This document shows positions 15,849 to 24,225 of a stretch of 26,522 bases of DNA, piece after piece (the first letter of the stretch is position 1; each line of letters opens with the position of its first letter). The translations under genes were made by a program, and so were the position numbers. The notes beneath the pieces were generated by a model. The model did no database searches. It was given only the letters and a program-made list of their open reading frames with translations, and was not told the DNA's origin. Source of the DNA: Nitrolancea sp040255925 (GTDB lineage Bacteria > Chloroflexota > Chloroflexia > Thermomicrobiales > Thermomicrobiaceae); NCBI GenBank assembly GCA_040255925.1, contig JBDZVX010000023.1, forward strand, positions 1 to 26,522. Direction: 5' to 3'.

Positions 15849-17066
15849 TCATACGTCTCGCCGTTTCCAGAGCAGGTACGCGAGCCACGGGGCATCAATC
15901 AACGCTGGAAGCGGATCGTCCGTGGCGAAGATCGCGAACTCTAGCGGCCACCGGAAGGATCGTAGGTAGCCGCGCGGGGTCAGTCCCCCACGTCGGATTG
16001 CCAAAATGGCGGACGGGAAATCGGTGGTGAGGCGTACCCAACGCGCCCCCGGCCGCGCACGTATCCGCCGTACCGGGTCACCTTGGACGAACGCCCAGGT
16101 GAGATAGGGGAAATCAAGACCGGCTCGCCGGCCGAGTGTGTGCCAGCCCCAGACCCGGGCATTGACATCCAGCAATTTGAATCGACCATCTCGCGGATCT
16201 CGCTTAAACTCAACTTCGACGAGCCCCGTATACGCCATCGCCGCGAGGAGCCGCTCGGCCAGCCGTTCAACGTCCGGCTGATCCACGGTCTCGACATAGG
16301 TGCTGGCCCGCCCGAAGTCCAGGGGATACTGCCGCGCTCGACGGGCGACCAGCGACGCAAGGGGGCGGCCCTCCTCGCAAAGCGCCGCATAGGAGAACTG
16401 CGACTCGCCATTGCCGGGAATCATCTCCTGCACCATGATCACGCCCGGCTCGACAAGTTCACGGGCCTCATCGTAGCGCCTGAGGAGCGACTGGCGATCG
16501 TTGATCTGCCAGGCTTTTTCAATGGTGAAGCGGTTGACCTGGTCCTTGATCGCCGGTTTAAGGATGACCGGATAGGCGCAATCCAGTTGCTCGACCACTG
16601 TCCGGCTGGTGGGATAGCAGGTTGATGGGTGGTCGATCTGGAGTTCGCCCGCCAGGCGGTAGGTGAGGCGCTTGTCATAGGCCCAGCGCATCACGTCCCA
16701 TTCCGGTGAAGTCAACCGGAACCGCTCCGCCAGCGCGGAATGGTGATGGGCGACCATCGCGGCTGACTCATCGGTGGTCGGGAAGATTGCCCAGCCATCG
16801 AGCTGATACCGAGTTCCCAGATCGAGCAGGTAGTCTCGCTGATCTGCCTCGGGCGAGGCCGGCCAGCCCTCGCTGTGGCAGGCGTACCGGGAGGTGCTGG
16901 CGATCCGGTGCTCATCCTTCAACACCCAGACCGGGATGCCACGGCGGCCGAGACTGCGGACGATGCCAAGGCCCCGGTAGTTACCGCCGATCACGATGGC
17001 TCCCGTCCGGCGCACCGATGGGTCCATAAACCGCACCGGCGGCGCGGTGGTGACGGTCGCGGTCAT
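15849..17066 (-). CDS. ATP-grasp ligase
   Basis: This 405-residue protein has an ATP-grasp fold, which joins a carboxylate to an amine or similar nucleophile through an acyl-phosphate. Residues 23-50 form a Rossmann-like start (GAIVIGGNYRGLGIVRSLG). AYPVILKPAIKD (164-175) holds the ATP-binding Lys170, VQEMIPG (212-218) is the hinge-type motif, and VEVEFK (283-288) plus LLDVNARVWG (298-307) give the Mg-binding acidic and Asn residues. The ATG at 17066 overlaps the FAD-oxidoreductase stop (ATGA); the open frame extends upstream but only as a shadow. Tight coupling to that oxidoreductase and nearness to the FemAB-like gene suggest that it ligates an amino acid or amino-sugar carboxylate for the polymer. 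The substrate is unknown. Confidence 0.83.
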   Translation of the reverse strand: MTATVTTAPPVRFMDPSVRRTGAIVIGGNYRGLGIVRSLGRRGIPVWVLKDEHRIASTSRYACHSEGWPASPEADQRDYLLDLGTRYQLDGWAIFPTTDESAAMVAHHHSALAERFRLTSPEWDVMRWAYDKRLTYRLAGELQIDHPSTCYPTSRTVVEQLDCAYPVILKPAIKDQVNRFTIEKAWQINDRQSLLRRYDEARELVEPGVIMVQEMIPGNGESQFSYAALCEEGRPLASLVARRARQYPLDFGRASTYVETVDQPDVERLAERLLAAMAYTGLVEVEFKRDPRDGRFKLLDVNARVWGWHTLGRRAGLDFPYLTWAFVQGDPVRRIRARPGARWVRLTTDFPSAILAIRRGGLTPRGYLRSFRWPLEFAIFATDDPLPALIDAPWLAYLLWKRRDV

Positions 17067-18364
17067 CGGTCGCCATCCCCTCTCACCATGAGTTGGTGTT
17101 CGGCGATCGCCTGGCCGTTCGTTACCGTTCCCGCGCGGTTTGCCCTCTCGGCCGTTTGGTGAGCCGGAACGGTCACCAGGACCTTCTGGCTCGTACCGGC
17201 GATGTGGCGGGTCAGCTGTCGCGTGGCGTAGCCGGAGCCAGAGACGAAACGCATGAGCGGGCCAAAGCTCTCCGCGGCGGGAGCACCCAGAAAGTGCAGT
17301 CCCGCGACCGATGATTCGAAACCGGCTCCGAGATCTGGGTAGCCATCCACGCATCGGAGCGACTGGGCGAGCGCTGGAGCGAGGAATGCTTGGTCCCGGA
17401 CGTTCACCCGGTAGCCGGTTGCCAGCAACACATGGTCGGCGTCACGCTGCTCCCCGTTATCGAGGATGAGACGAGCCTGGTTGCCTTCGGCGCGTGCTAA
17501 GACAACGCGCCGGCCGGTCGTGAGCGGAACGTTGGCCAGCCTGGGGATGAGCCAGGCCGCGCCGGCCGGAGCGATCGACCGGTAGGCGACCCGGCGCTGT
17601 AATTCCAGCGGGAGTCGCTTGAATAAGCCCGGCGTGGCGACGATCCAGTTTAACCCGATCGGTCCGACATCGGTCGATGGATAGAGGAGCGGGCGCGCCG
17701 GACCGAGATGGTCGCGCAGCCAGGCCCCGCGCCGCAGCCACCGGATGCGGCGGCCGCGCACGATGACTTCGACGTCGGCTCCCGCTTCGTGGAGGAGTGC
17801 CGCCGATTCGAGCGCGCTTTGCCCGCCGCCTATCACAATTACCCGCCCGCCACCGAACCGCGCCAAGTCCCGATGCTCGGATGAATGTGATGACAATGCG
17901 GGCGGTAGCTCCTGGAACCCCGGCGGCCGCCAGGCGAACGCGTTCAGGCCGGTCGCGATGATGACCCGCTTCGCTTGAATGGATTCGCCATCGTCGAGGC
18001 TGACTTGGAAGCCGCGCTGGCTCGGCTCAACCCGTGTCACGGTTCGTGGATCGAGATCCGGCACGATCTGGCGTTGGAACCACCTGCCGTACTCAATGAA
18101 CCGGTCGAGCGGCACCGGCACCGGCAACTTGATTCCACGAGCAGCCTGAAACGCATCAAGGGTCAAGGCATGGTCCGGGTCCGCGATGTGGGACGCATCC
18201 CAGGCGGAGCGGAGAAGCATGCCGACCGGCATCTGCCGCTGCCAGAATGCCATCGCTTCACCAAATACGCGGGTGTCCACGCCCCGCGACCGGAGATGGG
18301 CTGCCGCCGCCAGCCCATACGGTCCGGCTCCAACGATCACCACGTGCTGTGTCGTCTGTCCCAT
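17063..18364 (-). CDS. FAD-dependent oxidoreductase (flavin monooxygenase-like)
   Basis: This 433-residue protein has two dinucleotide-binding motifs: GAGPYG (12-17) for FAD at the N-terminus and GGGQSA (179-184) for NAD(P)H in the middle. IIATGLN (135-141) and LLATGYR provide the usual closing motifs. This layout matches flavin-containing and N-hydroxylating monooxygenases and their relatives. It may oxidise an amine or alcohol on a sugar or amino acid used for the polymer. The ATG at 18364 is chosen because AAAGGA lies about 8 nt upstream. The stop overlaps the ATP-grasp start by 4 bp, so the two are probably made together. A 267-bp gap separates it from the DegT gene, in which I see no convincing ORF or promoter. 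Confidence 0.8.
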   Translation of the reverse strand: MGQTTQHVVIVGAGPYGLAAAAHLRSRGVDTRVFGEAMAFWQRQMPVGMLLRSAWDASHIADPDHALTLDAFQAARGIKLPVPVPLDRFIEYGRWFQRQIVPDLDPRTVTRVEPSQRGFQVSLDDGESIQAKRVIIATGLNAFAWRPPGFQELPPALSSHSSEHRDLARFGGGRVIVIGGGQSALESAALLHEAGADVEVIVRGRRIRWLRRGAWLRDHLGPARPLLYPSTDVGPIGLNWIVATPGLFKRLPLELQRRVAYRSIAPAGAAWLIPRLANVPLTTGRRVVLARAEGNQARLILDNGEQRDADHVLLATGYRVNVRDQAFLAPALAQSLRCVDGYPDLGAGFESSVAGLHFLGAPAAESFGPLMRFVSGSGYATRQLTRHIAGTSQKVLVTVPAHQTAERANRAGTVTNGQAIAEHQLMVRGDGDR

Positions 18365-18631
18365 CAAACCGTTCCTTTGATACTCGCCGTTGGTCTTCCT
18401 CCAAGTAACCATCCATCGGGCGCATCGCCTTTGGGGAAGACCCACGGGCTATCGAATGCCGGACGAAAGCGGCACTCCCGGTTGTGTGCCGTCGTTTTGA
18501 TCTGAGGCCGTAGCGCGCTCCGCTCAACTATTCCGGAGAACCAATGAGCCCCACGAGCGGTCAGCCTCTCGGGATCGTTTCTGGGTTGGTCGCGGTCGTC
18601 GCTCCTCCCACGATCGGAGTTCCCGGCTCGC

Positions 18632-19756
18632 TCAGTCAGCTGGGATCTCGGCGTAGTACGGCGCGCGAACGGATGCTGCGATGTCTGCCGTTTGCTGCCG
18701 CGTAAGCTCCGGAAACATGGGTAACGACAAGATTTGCTTCGCCGCGGCTTCGGCATGGGGCAGGTCCCCTGCCCGGTAGCCGAGGTGGCGAAAGGCGGGC
18801 TGCAGATGAAGGGGCACCGGATAGTGAATCCCCGTGCCGATCTGCATCGCCGTCAGCCGCTGCTGAAGTCGGTCGCGGTCGGCCGACGCTACGACATAGA
18901 GGTGATAGACGTGCGTGGAGTCCGGCCGTTCAGCCGGTAACGTCAGGCCGGAGCCGCGTAGATTTGCCCGGTACCAGGCGGCGACTTGCCGGCGCTGGCG
19001 GTTCCACGTTTCGAGATGCCGAAGTTTTACGCGCAAAATTCCGGCTTGCAGCGCGTCCAGGCGAGTGTTGTAGCCGACAATCGCGTGCTCATATTTGGTG
19101 GAGCGCCCGTGGTCGCGGAGGCGGTGGAGATGCCGTACCAGCTTGGGATCGGATGTCGTGATCGCGCCACCGTCGCCGTAGGCGCCGAGGTTCTTTGCGG
19201 GGTAGAAGCTGAAGCACCCGGCATGGCCGATGCTACCGGCGCGTCGTCCCTTGTACTCCGCGCCGTGTGCCTGGGCTGCATCCTCAATCACCAAAAGGTT
19301 GTACCGCCGGGCGATCTCCAGGATCGGGTCCATATCGGCGGGCTGGCCATAGAGATGGACGGGGATGATCGCTCTGGTCCGGGCTGTGATGGCCGGTTCG
19401 ATCAACGCCGGGTCGATCGTGGAGAAATTCGGGTCGATATCAACGAACACCGGTCGTGCCCCGGCCATCTCGATGGCCGCTCCAGTCGCGATGAACGTAT
19501 TCGCGGCCGTGATCACCTCATCGCCCGCCCTAATACCGAGTGCCCGGAGCGTGAGGTGGAGCGCATCAGTGCCGTTGGCGACGCCGACGGCAAATTCCGT
19601 CTGACAAAAGGTGGCGAATTCTTGCTCGAACGCGGCGAGCGATTCCCCGCCGATAAAGGTGCAACTATCCAAGACGCCCTGGATCACCCCGGCGACTTCG
19701 TCCTGAATGGCTGCGTACTGTGACCTGAGATCGACAAACGGGATCGGTGTTGTCAT
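18632..19756 (-). CDS. DegT/DnrJ/EryC1/StrS sugar aminotransferase
   Basis: This 374-residue PLP enzyme makes an amino sugar from a nucleotide-linked keto sugar. It shows the family opening PFVDLRSQYAAI, VGVANGTDALHLTLRALG (57-74), VIEDAAQAHGAEY with the PLP-contacting Asp159, and the lysine site FYPAKNLGAYGDGG with Lys188. C-terminal HVYHLYVV and IHYPVPLH are also typical. GAGGG lies 7 nt before the ATG. The gene is 10 bp after the sugar transferase gene and one gene after a Gfo/Idh dehydrogenase, which is the usual dehydrogenase-aminotransferase pair for 3-amino sugars (WlbA/WlbC-like). The precise sugar is not determined. Confidence 0.92.
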   Translation of the reverse strand: MTTPIPFVDLRSQYAAIQDEVAGVIQGVLDSCTFIGGESLAAFEQEFATFCQTEFAVGVANGTDALHLTLRALGIRAGDEVITAANTFIATGAAIEMAGARPVFVDIDPNFSTIDPALIEPAITARTRAIIPVHLYGQPADMDPILEIARRYNLLVIEDAAQAHGAEYKGRRAGSIGHAGCFSFYPAKNLGAYGDGGAITTSDPKLVRHLHRLRDHGRSTKYEHAIVGYNTRLDALQAGILRVKLRHLETWNRQRRQVAAWYRANLRGSGLTLPAERPDSTHVYHLYVVASADRDRLQQRLTAMQIGTGIHYPVPLHLQPAFRHLGYRAGDLPHAEAAAKQILSLPMFPELTRQQTADIAASVRAPYYAEIPAD

Positions 19757-19766
19757 TGTTCTACCC

Positions 19767-20438
19767 TCAGCGCGCGCCCCGTTGCGCCAGCATGGCCGGT
19801 ACGGTCAGCGCGATGAGCTTGATATCAAGCCAAACCGTCCACGAGATCGCGTACTCGACGTCGAGCGTCATCATCTCCTCGAATCCCACCCGGCCGCGTC
19901 CGTAAACCTGCCAGAGGCCGGTGAGCCCCGGCTTGACCCGGTGACGCAGGTGCTGCCAGTCCTGGTAAGTCTCCAGTTCGTAGGGGATTGCCGGCCGTGG
20001 CCCCACTAGGCTCATCTCCCCACGGAAGACGTTTAGGATCTGGGGAAGCTCATCCAGGCTCGTGCGCCGGAGAAACCCGCCGATACGGGTGACCCGGTTG
20101 TCGTTGGTCAGCTTGTAGGGGGCATCCGGATCGTCACTGAGTACCTGCCCGGCGGCGAACCGCTCGATCGCTTGCCGGTGAACGTCCGGATCGGCGTCCT
20201 GGTACATGGTGCGGAACTTGTAGCAGATGAATCGCGTCTCATCCTGTCCCACGCGCTCCTGCCGGAAGAGAGCCGGCCCCGGGGTGTTCAGCCGGATCAG
20301 CAGCCCAATGAGGCCCAAGAGCGGAGCGAGTAGGACAAGCGCCGTGCCGCTGATCACGACATCGATCGCGCGCTTGATGCCCGCCTGCGCCTCGATCACC
20401 GGTGCCGTGCCGGTATGGGGTTTATGGACTTGCTGCAT
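19767..20438 (-). CDS. Polyprenyl-phosphate sugar-1-phosphate transferase (priming enzyme)
   Basis: This 223-residue monotopic enzyme (WcaJ/WbaP/PglC catalytic domain) moves a sugar-1-phosphate from a nucleotide sugar to undecaprenyl phosphate, the first step of repeat-unit synthesis. It has KRAIDVVISGTALVLLAP with the re-entrant membrane helix (about 22-48), PALFRQERVG, YKFRTM (73-78), RRTSLDELPQ, SLVGPRPA and KPGLTGLWQV, all diagnostic. It lacks the long N-terminal membrane domain of WbaP. GGAG sits 7 nt before the ATG at 20438; ATG 20444 and the longer frame from 20522 fit less well. It overlaps the dehydrogenase gene by 17 bp. It is the only priming enzyme in the window, so it probably starts the polymer of the + strand operon too. 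Confidence 0.93.
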   Translation of the reverse strand: MQQVHKPHTGTAPVIEAQAGIKRAIDVVISGTALVLLAPLLGLIGLLIRLNTPGPALFRQERVGQDETRFICYKFRTMYQDADPDVHRQAIERFAAGQVLSDDPDAPYKLTNDNRVTRIGGFLRRTSLDELPQILNVFRGEMSLVGPRPAIPYELETYQDWQHLRHRVKPGLTGLWQVYGRGRVGFEEMMTLDVEYAISWTVWLDIKLIALTVPAMLAQRGAR

Positions 20439-21522
20439 TGCCATTCTCCGTGAATACGTGCGACACGGTTGCCGGCGACCCGGTGTGGGATGGACGCGCG
20501 AACGGCATGCCAAGCTTCTCAATGCGTCCCTGATTGGCCACCGAGCGCGATGCCGCCTCTAGCGCCGTTACGACGCGTAGTCCCGAGTGTCCATCGCTCC
20601 GCACGTGGCGGCCGGTCGCGATGCTCTCTACGAAATCCTGGCATTCCGAGCGGAGCGGCTCGGTTGGATTGACGGGAGGGATGACCAAATTTCCGTGGTG
20701 GTAGATTGGCGTAAAGCCGGATTGATCGTTCCCATCGGCGGAGAACGTGAAGCGTTTGTCGTAGATCCGGATCTTTTCGGTCATCGCCACGTCGTCGAAG
20801 ACCGCCATGGCTTTACTGCCCACGATGGTGACGCGCCGCACCTTGTTTGGATCCAGCCAACTGACATGGATATGGGCAGACGTGCCCGAGTCGAATTCCA
20901 GATTGACATAGACGACGTCGGCGATATTCGGCAGGATGTGGCTGTGCCCCCAGGCGCTGATGGACGTCGCGGACTGCCCGAGGATATAGAAGATGATCGA
21001 GAGGTCGTGCGGTGCGAGGTCCCAGAGCGCGTCGGCATCCGGCTGGAAGAGCCCCAGGTTGAGCCGGGCGGAGTTAATGTAGTAGATATTGCCGAGATCT
21101 CCACATTGGACAATATCACGTAAGTAGGTTATGGCCGGGTGGTACTCGTAGGTATGGCCGACCATCAGTATCCGGTTCTGTTGTTTGGCGATGGTGATGA
21201 GTTCCCGGCATTCGGCGGTACTAGTTGCTAGGGGTTTTTCGACCAGGACGTGTTTTCCCGCTCGCAGGGCCTCGCGCGCGAGGCCGAAATGGGTGGAGAT
21301 CGGCGTGGCGATGACCACACCATCGATATCATGCTGGTGGATCGCATCGACCTCCGTCGCCACCGGTAGGTTCGGATAGGTGGCGTGCAGGGCGTCGATG
21401 CGTTCGCGCCGGGTATCGATCGCCAACGCGAGATCGGCTCCGGGGGTCTCGGAGATCACGCGGACGTGCTTTGAACCCCAATAGCCGCAGCCAACCACGG
21501 CCAATCGTGGGAGCGCAATCAT
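20422..21522 (-). CDS. Gfo/Idh/MocA-family nucleotide-sugar dehydrogenase
   Basis: This 366-residue NAD(P)-dependent oxidoreductase has GCGYWG (11-16) for dinucleotide binding, the signature VEKPLA (94-99), and DLAPHDLS with the conserved active-site His. The C-terminal part (GFTPIYHHGNLVIPPVNPTEPL and ECQDFVESI) matches WlbA/WbpB-type UDP-sugar 3-dehydrogenases. It probably oxidises C3 of a nucleotide sugar before the nearby aminotransferase acts. The ATG at 21522 is preceded by GGTGAT; a GTG at 21534 is possible. It is the first gene of the minus-strand EPS set. The last 25 residues look loosely packed and overlap the transferase gene. Confidence 0.88.
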   Translation of the reverse strand: MIALPRLAVVGCGYWGSKHVRVISETPGADLALAIDTRRERIDALHATYPNLPVATEVDAIHQHDIDGVVIATPISTHFGLAREALRAGKHVLVEKPLATSTAECRELITIAKQQNRILMVGHTYEYHPAITYLRDIVQCGDLGNIYYINSARLNLGLFQPDADALWDLAPHDLSIIFYILGQSATSISAWGHSHILPNIADVVYVNLEFDSGTSAHIHVSWLDPNKVRRVTIVGSKAMAVFDDVAMTEKIRIYDKRFTFSADGNDQSGFTPIYHHGNLVIPPVNPTEPLRSECQDFVESIATGRHVRSDGHSGLRVVTALEAASRSVANQGRIEKLGMPFARPSHTGSPATVSHVFTENGNAASP

Positions 21523-21534
21523 ACTATCACCCAC

Positions 21535-21847
21535 TGTCCCAACTCTACGCGTGGTGTAGATCGTGCCTGTAAGGCGGTTTCGGGGACGAGCTGACGGGGA
21601 GCCAAACCCTCCCGAATTCCACCGGCACCCCCCAGTCCCAGTTCCAAAATAACTTTGGCACCTGAATAGTAAGCGTATCAGGCCAACATTTTGGTTAACA
21701 CTTTGGGCATGTTTCCGCTGTCGGCTGGGGAACGTGTTTCTATGGCGAAGTACCGGTGAAACGTGGCGCGAAGGCTAGGTTGAACTGTTGCGGAGGCACG
21801 AGGCACGCTGACGACGATCGGGTCGCCGTCACGCATTCCGGGTGAGA
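21535..21847. other. Intergenic region upstream of the minus-strand EPS operon
   Basis: I see no gene here. It must contain the promoter of the EPS genes, but no clear -35/-10 pair stands out. The AT-richer part (about 21640-21700) holds an imperfect dyad, listed separately. The left portion is GC-rich leader before the dehydrogenase ATG. Confidence 0.5.
21644..21694. promoter_or_regulatory. Imperfect dyad, candidate operator
   Basis: CCAAAAT (21644-21650), TTGGC (21655-21659) and CTGA (21662-21665) are mirrored by TATCA (21676-21680), GCCAA (21682-21686) and ATTTTGG (21688-21694). The arms are inverted copies with small gaps. It lies about 120 bp upstream of the dehydrogenase start in the most AT-rich part of the region, so it could be a regulator site. 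No T-run follows it that would mark a terminator. Confidence 0.4.
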
Positions 21848-21878
21848 AAAGGGGACGCGGAGTGCCCGCGCCCCCTTT
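21848..21878 (-). terminator. Rho-independent terminator of groESL
   Basis: On the minus strand, just after the groEL stop, AAAGGGGGCGCGG pairs with CCGCGTCCCCTTT around a GCACT loop, with one mismatch, and runs into TTTTCTC. Position and shape fit an intrinsic terminator. Confidence 0.85.
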
Positions 21879-21904
21879 GAGGATGGCTGAAGAACGGGCG
21901 GGAG

Positions 21905-23533
21905 CTAGTACTCCATGCCGCCCGGCATGGCCGGAGCCGCCTTCTGCTCCTCGGGCTTGTCGCTGATCAATGCCTCGGTGGTCAGGATCATCGAGGCGAT
22001 CGAGGATGCGTTCTCGACTGCCGACCGGGTCACCTTGACCGGGTCGATGACGCCCCAGTCCAGCATGTCCCCATAGTCATTCCGCATCACGTCATAGCCG
22101 ATCATCGGATCGGTCTTATCAGCCTGGAGGCGCCGAACGGTCTCGACCACGACCGAGCCATCCATGCCGGCGTTCTCAGAGATACCACGCATCGGCTCTT
22201 CGAGCGCCCGCTTCAGAATCGCCACCCCGGTCCGGATGTCACCGGTGGCCTCGATATCGTTCAGCGCGGCGGCCGCGTAGATCAGCGCGACACCGCCACC
22301 AGGGACGATACCCTCTTCGACCGCGGCACGAGTCGCGCTCAGGGCATCCTCCACCCGGTGCTTCTTCTCCTTCAGCTCCGTCTCGGTCGCGGCGCCAACC
22401 TTGATCACTGCCACGCCGCCGGAGAGCTTAGCCAGGCGCTCCTGCAGCTTCTCCCGGTCGAACTCACTGGTCGTCGTCTCGGTCTGAGCGCGGATCTGCT
22501 CGATCCGGGCCTTGATTTGGGCCTCTTCGCCGTAGCCTTCGACGATCGTGGTTGCATCCTTGGTCGCGACCACGCGGCGGGCGCGGCCGAGATCCTGGAC
22601 CGTGGTGCCGTCCAGACGCCGGCCGACCTCTTCCGAGATCACCGTGCCGCCGGTCAGGATGGCGATATCACGGAGCATCTCCTTACGGCGGTCGCCGAAG
22701 CCTGGAGCCTTCACCGCGAGCGCGTTGAGCGTTCCGCGGAGCTTGTTCACGACCAGGGTGGCCAATGCTTCGCCGTCCACGTCCTCGGCGATGATCAAGA
22801 AATTCTTGGTGACCTGGAGCGCCTTTTCGAGTACGGGCAGGATGTCCGCGACCGCCGAGATCTTCTTGTCGGTGATGAGGATGAAGGGCTCTTCGAGTAC
22901 GGACTCCATCCGCTCGGTGTTGGTCACGAAATACGGGGAGCTGTACCCACGGTCGATCTCCATGCCTTCGGTGTACTCGGTCTCGAAGGCCAGACCGCGA
23001 GACTCCTCGACCGTGATGACCCCGTCCTTGCCGACCTTCTCCATAACGTCCGCGATAAGATTGCCGATCTCCTGATCGGCGGCCGAGATCGCGGCAACCT
23101 GGGCAATATCTTCCTTGCCGCGCACCTCTTTGGCCAGATCCTTCAAGCGGGCGACGACCCGGTCACTGCCGAGCTCGATGCCCTGCTTCAGCAGCATCGG
23201 GTTGGCGCCGGCCGCGACGTTGCGGAGCCCTTCGTGGACGATGGCCTGGGCGAGGACCGTCGCCGTGGTCGTTCCGTCACCCGCGACGTCGTTGGTCTTG
23301 GTCGCGGCCTCTTTGAGGAGTTGCGCGCCCATGTTCTGGAATGGATCCTCGAGCTCGATTTCCTTGGCGACCGTTACACCGTCGTGCGTGACCGTCGGCG
23401 CGCCGAACTTCTTATCCAGCGCAACGTTGCGGCCTTTTGGCCCCAGCGTTGTCTTGACCGCATTGGCCAGCGTATCGATGCCGATCTTGAGTGACCTCCG
23501 GGCTTCCTCATCAAATGAGAGAATCTTCGGCAT
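21905..23533 (-). CDS. groEL: 60-kDa chaperonin GroEL
   Basis: This 542-residue ATP-driven folding chaperonin is full length. Motifs include TTLGPKGRNVALDKKFG, NDVAGDGTTTATVLAQ with the catalytic Asp, MEKVGKDGVITVEES, and GIVPGGGVALIYA. The C-terminus is short, ending APAMPGGMEY rather than a long Gly-Gly-Met tail. AGGAGG-type sequence (GAAGGAGGG) lies upstream of the ATG at 23533. It follows groES by 74 bp in one operon and shares its CIRCE-controlled promoter. Confidence 0.98.
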   Translation of the reverse strand: MPKILSFDEEARRSLKIGIDTLANAVKTTLGPKGRNVALDKKFGAPTVTHDGVTVAKEIELEDPFQNMGAQLLKEAATKTNDVAGDGTTTATVLAQAIVHEGLRNVAAGANPMLLKQGIELGSDRVVARLKDLAKEVRGKEDIAQVAAISAADQEIGNLIADVMEKVGKDGVITVEESRGLAFETEYTEGMEIDRGYSSPYFVTNTERMESVLEEPFILITDKKISAVADILPVLEKALQVTKNFLIIAEDVDGEALATLVVNKLRGTLNALAVKAPGFGDRRKEMLRDIAILTGGTVISEEVGRRLDGTTVQDLGRARRVVATKDATTIVEGYGEEAQIKARIEQIRAQTETTTSEFDREKLQERLAKLSGGVAVIKVGAATETELKEKKHRVEDALSATRAAVEEGIVPGGGVALIYAAAALNDIEATGDIRTGVAILKRALEEPMRGISENAGMDGSVVVETVRRLQADKTDPMIGYDVMRNDYGDMLDWGVIDPVKVTRSAVENASSIASMILTTEALISDKPEEQKAAPAMPGGMEY

Positions 23534-23607
23534 GCTTTCGACCCTCCTTCTGTTGTACCCATTCGTCTGTGCTAACGTGATGTGCGGCCATCCAGGCTAT
23601 CGCGGGG

Positions 23608-23913
23608 CTAGTCGACCACCTTGGCCAGGATGTCCTTCTCGCTGAGGATCAGCAGTTCTTCATCGTTGAGCTTGAACTCCGTTCCCGCATATTTGGCGTA
23701 GAGCACGTGATCGCCAGCCTTAACCTCCATCGGCAACCGATCGCCATCTTCGGTCAGCCGACCGGGGCCAGCCGCGATCACCTCGCCACGCTGCGACTTC
23801 TCCTTCGCCGTGTCGGGGAGGACGAGGCCGCTCTTCGTCGTCTCTTCACGTGCGACCGGCCGGACCACTACCCGGTCGCCCAGCGGCGTGATTTTGCCGT
23901 CGGCGTTCGCCAT
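23608..23913 (-). CDS. groES: 10-kDa co-chaperonin GroES
   Basis: This 101-residue cap of the GroEL ring has ITPLGDRVVVRPVAREE at the start, the mobile loop ETTKSGLVLPDTAKEKSQRG, VIAAGPG, and the closing EELLILSEKDILAKV. All are typical. AGGAGG lies 10 nt before the ATG at 23913. It is the first gene of the groESL operon, behind a sigma-A promoter and a CIRCE operator. Confidence 0.98.
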   Translation of the reverse strand: MANADGKITPLGDRVVVRPVAREETTKSGLVLPDTAKEKSQRGEVIAAGPGRLTEDGDRLPMEVKAGDHVLYAKYAGTEFKLNDEELLILSEKDILAKVVD

Positions 23914-23974
23914 CTTTGCGAAACCTCCTCGCTACCGCGGTGGAATCAACCCGCCGCGCCCACTTCCGTATGAC

Positions 23975-24001
23975 TTAGCACTCACGCTGCGAGAGTGCTA
24001 A
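23975..24001. promoter_or_regulatory. CIRCE operator (HrcA site)
   Basis: A perfect consensus inverted repeat: TTAGCACTC (23975-23983), nine bases, GAGTGCTAA (23993-24001). It lies just after the predicted groESL transcription start, where bound HrcA would block transcription until heat stress. Confidence 0.97.
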
Positions 24002-24009
24002 CCAGGCGT

Positions 24010-24038
24010 ATATTACGCAACTCCTCGTGGTGTTGCAA
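24010..24038 (-). promoter_or_regulatory. groESL sigma-A promoter
   Basis: On the minus strand TTGCAA (24038-24033), a 17-nt spacer and TAATAT (24015-24010) give a strong vegetative promoter. The predicted start is near 24003, directly before CIRCE. Confidence 0.85.
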
Positions 24039-24225
24039 GAGGGAAGGTGAGATTGCGCTAGGAATATTGCTCGTCACGGCGCTCCTGGCGGCAGTGTCAC
24101 CGGTTGAGAACCGGAATCTGTGATCACCTGCCGGGTTGGATCTGGGATATCATCTGTGATGGCAGAGAACGGGTCGACTCCCGATGGATTGTGGCCAGCT
24201 AGCGGGCGAGAAAGGGAATCTGCGG

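Noticed and set aside
22358..23494. Long + strand frame of 378 codons opposite groEL
   Set aside because: It is the antisense shadow of groEL, a common effect in GC-rich genes.
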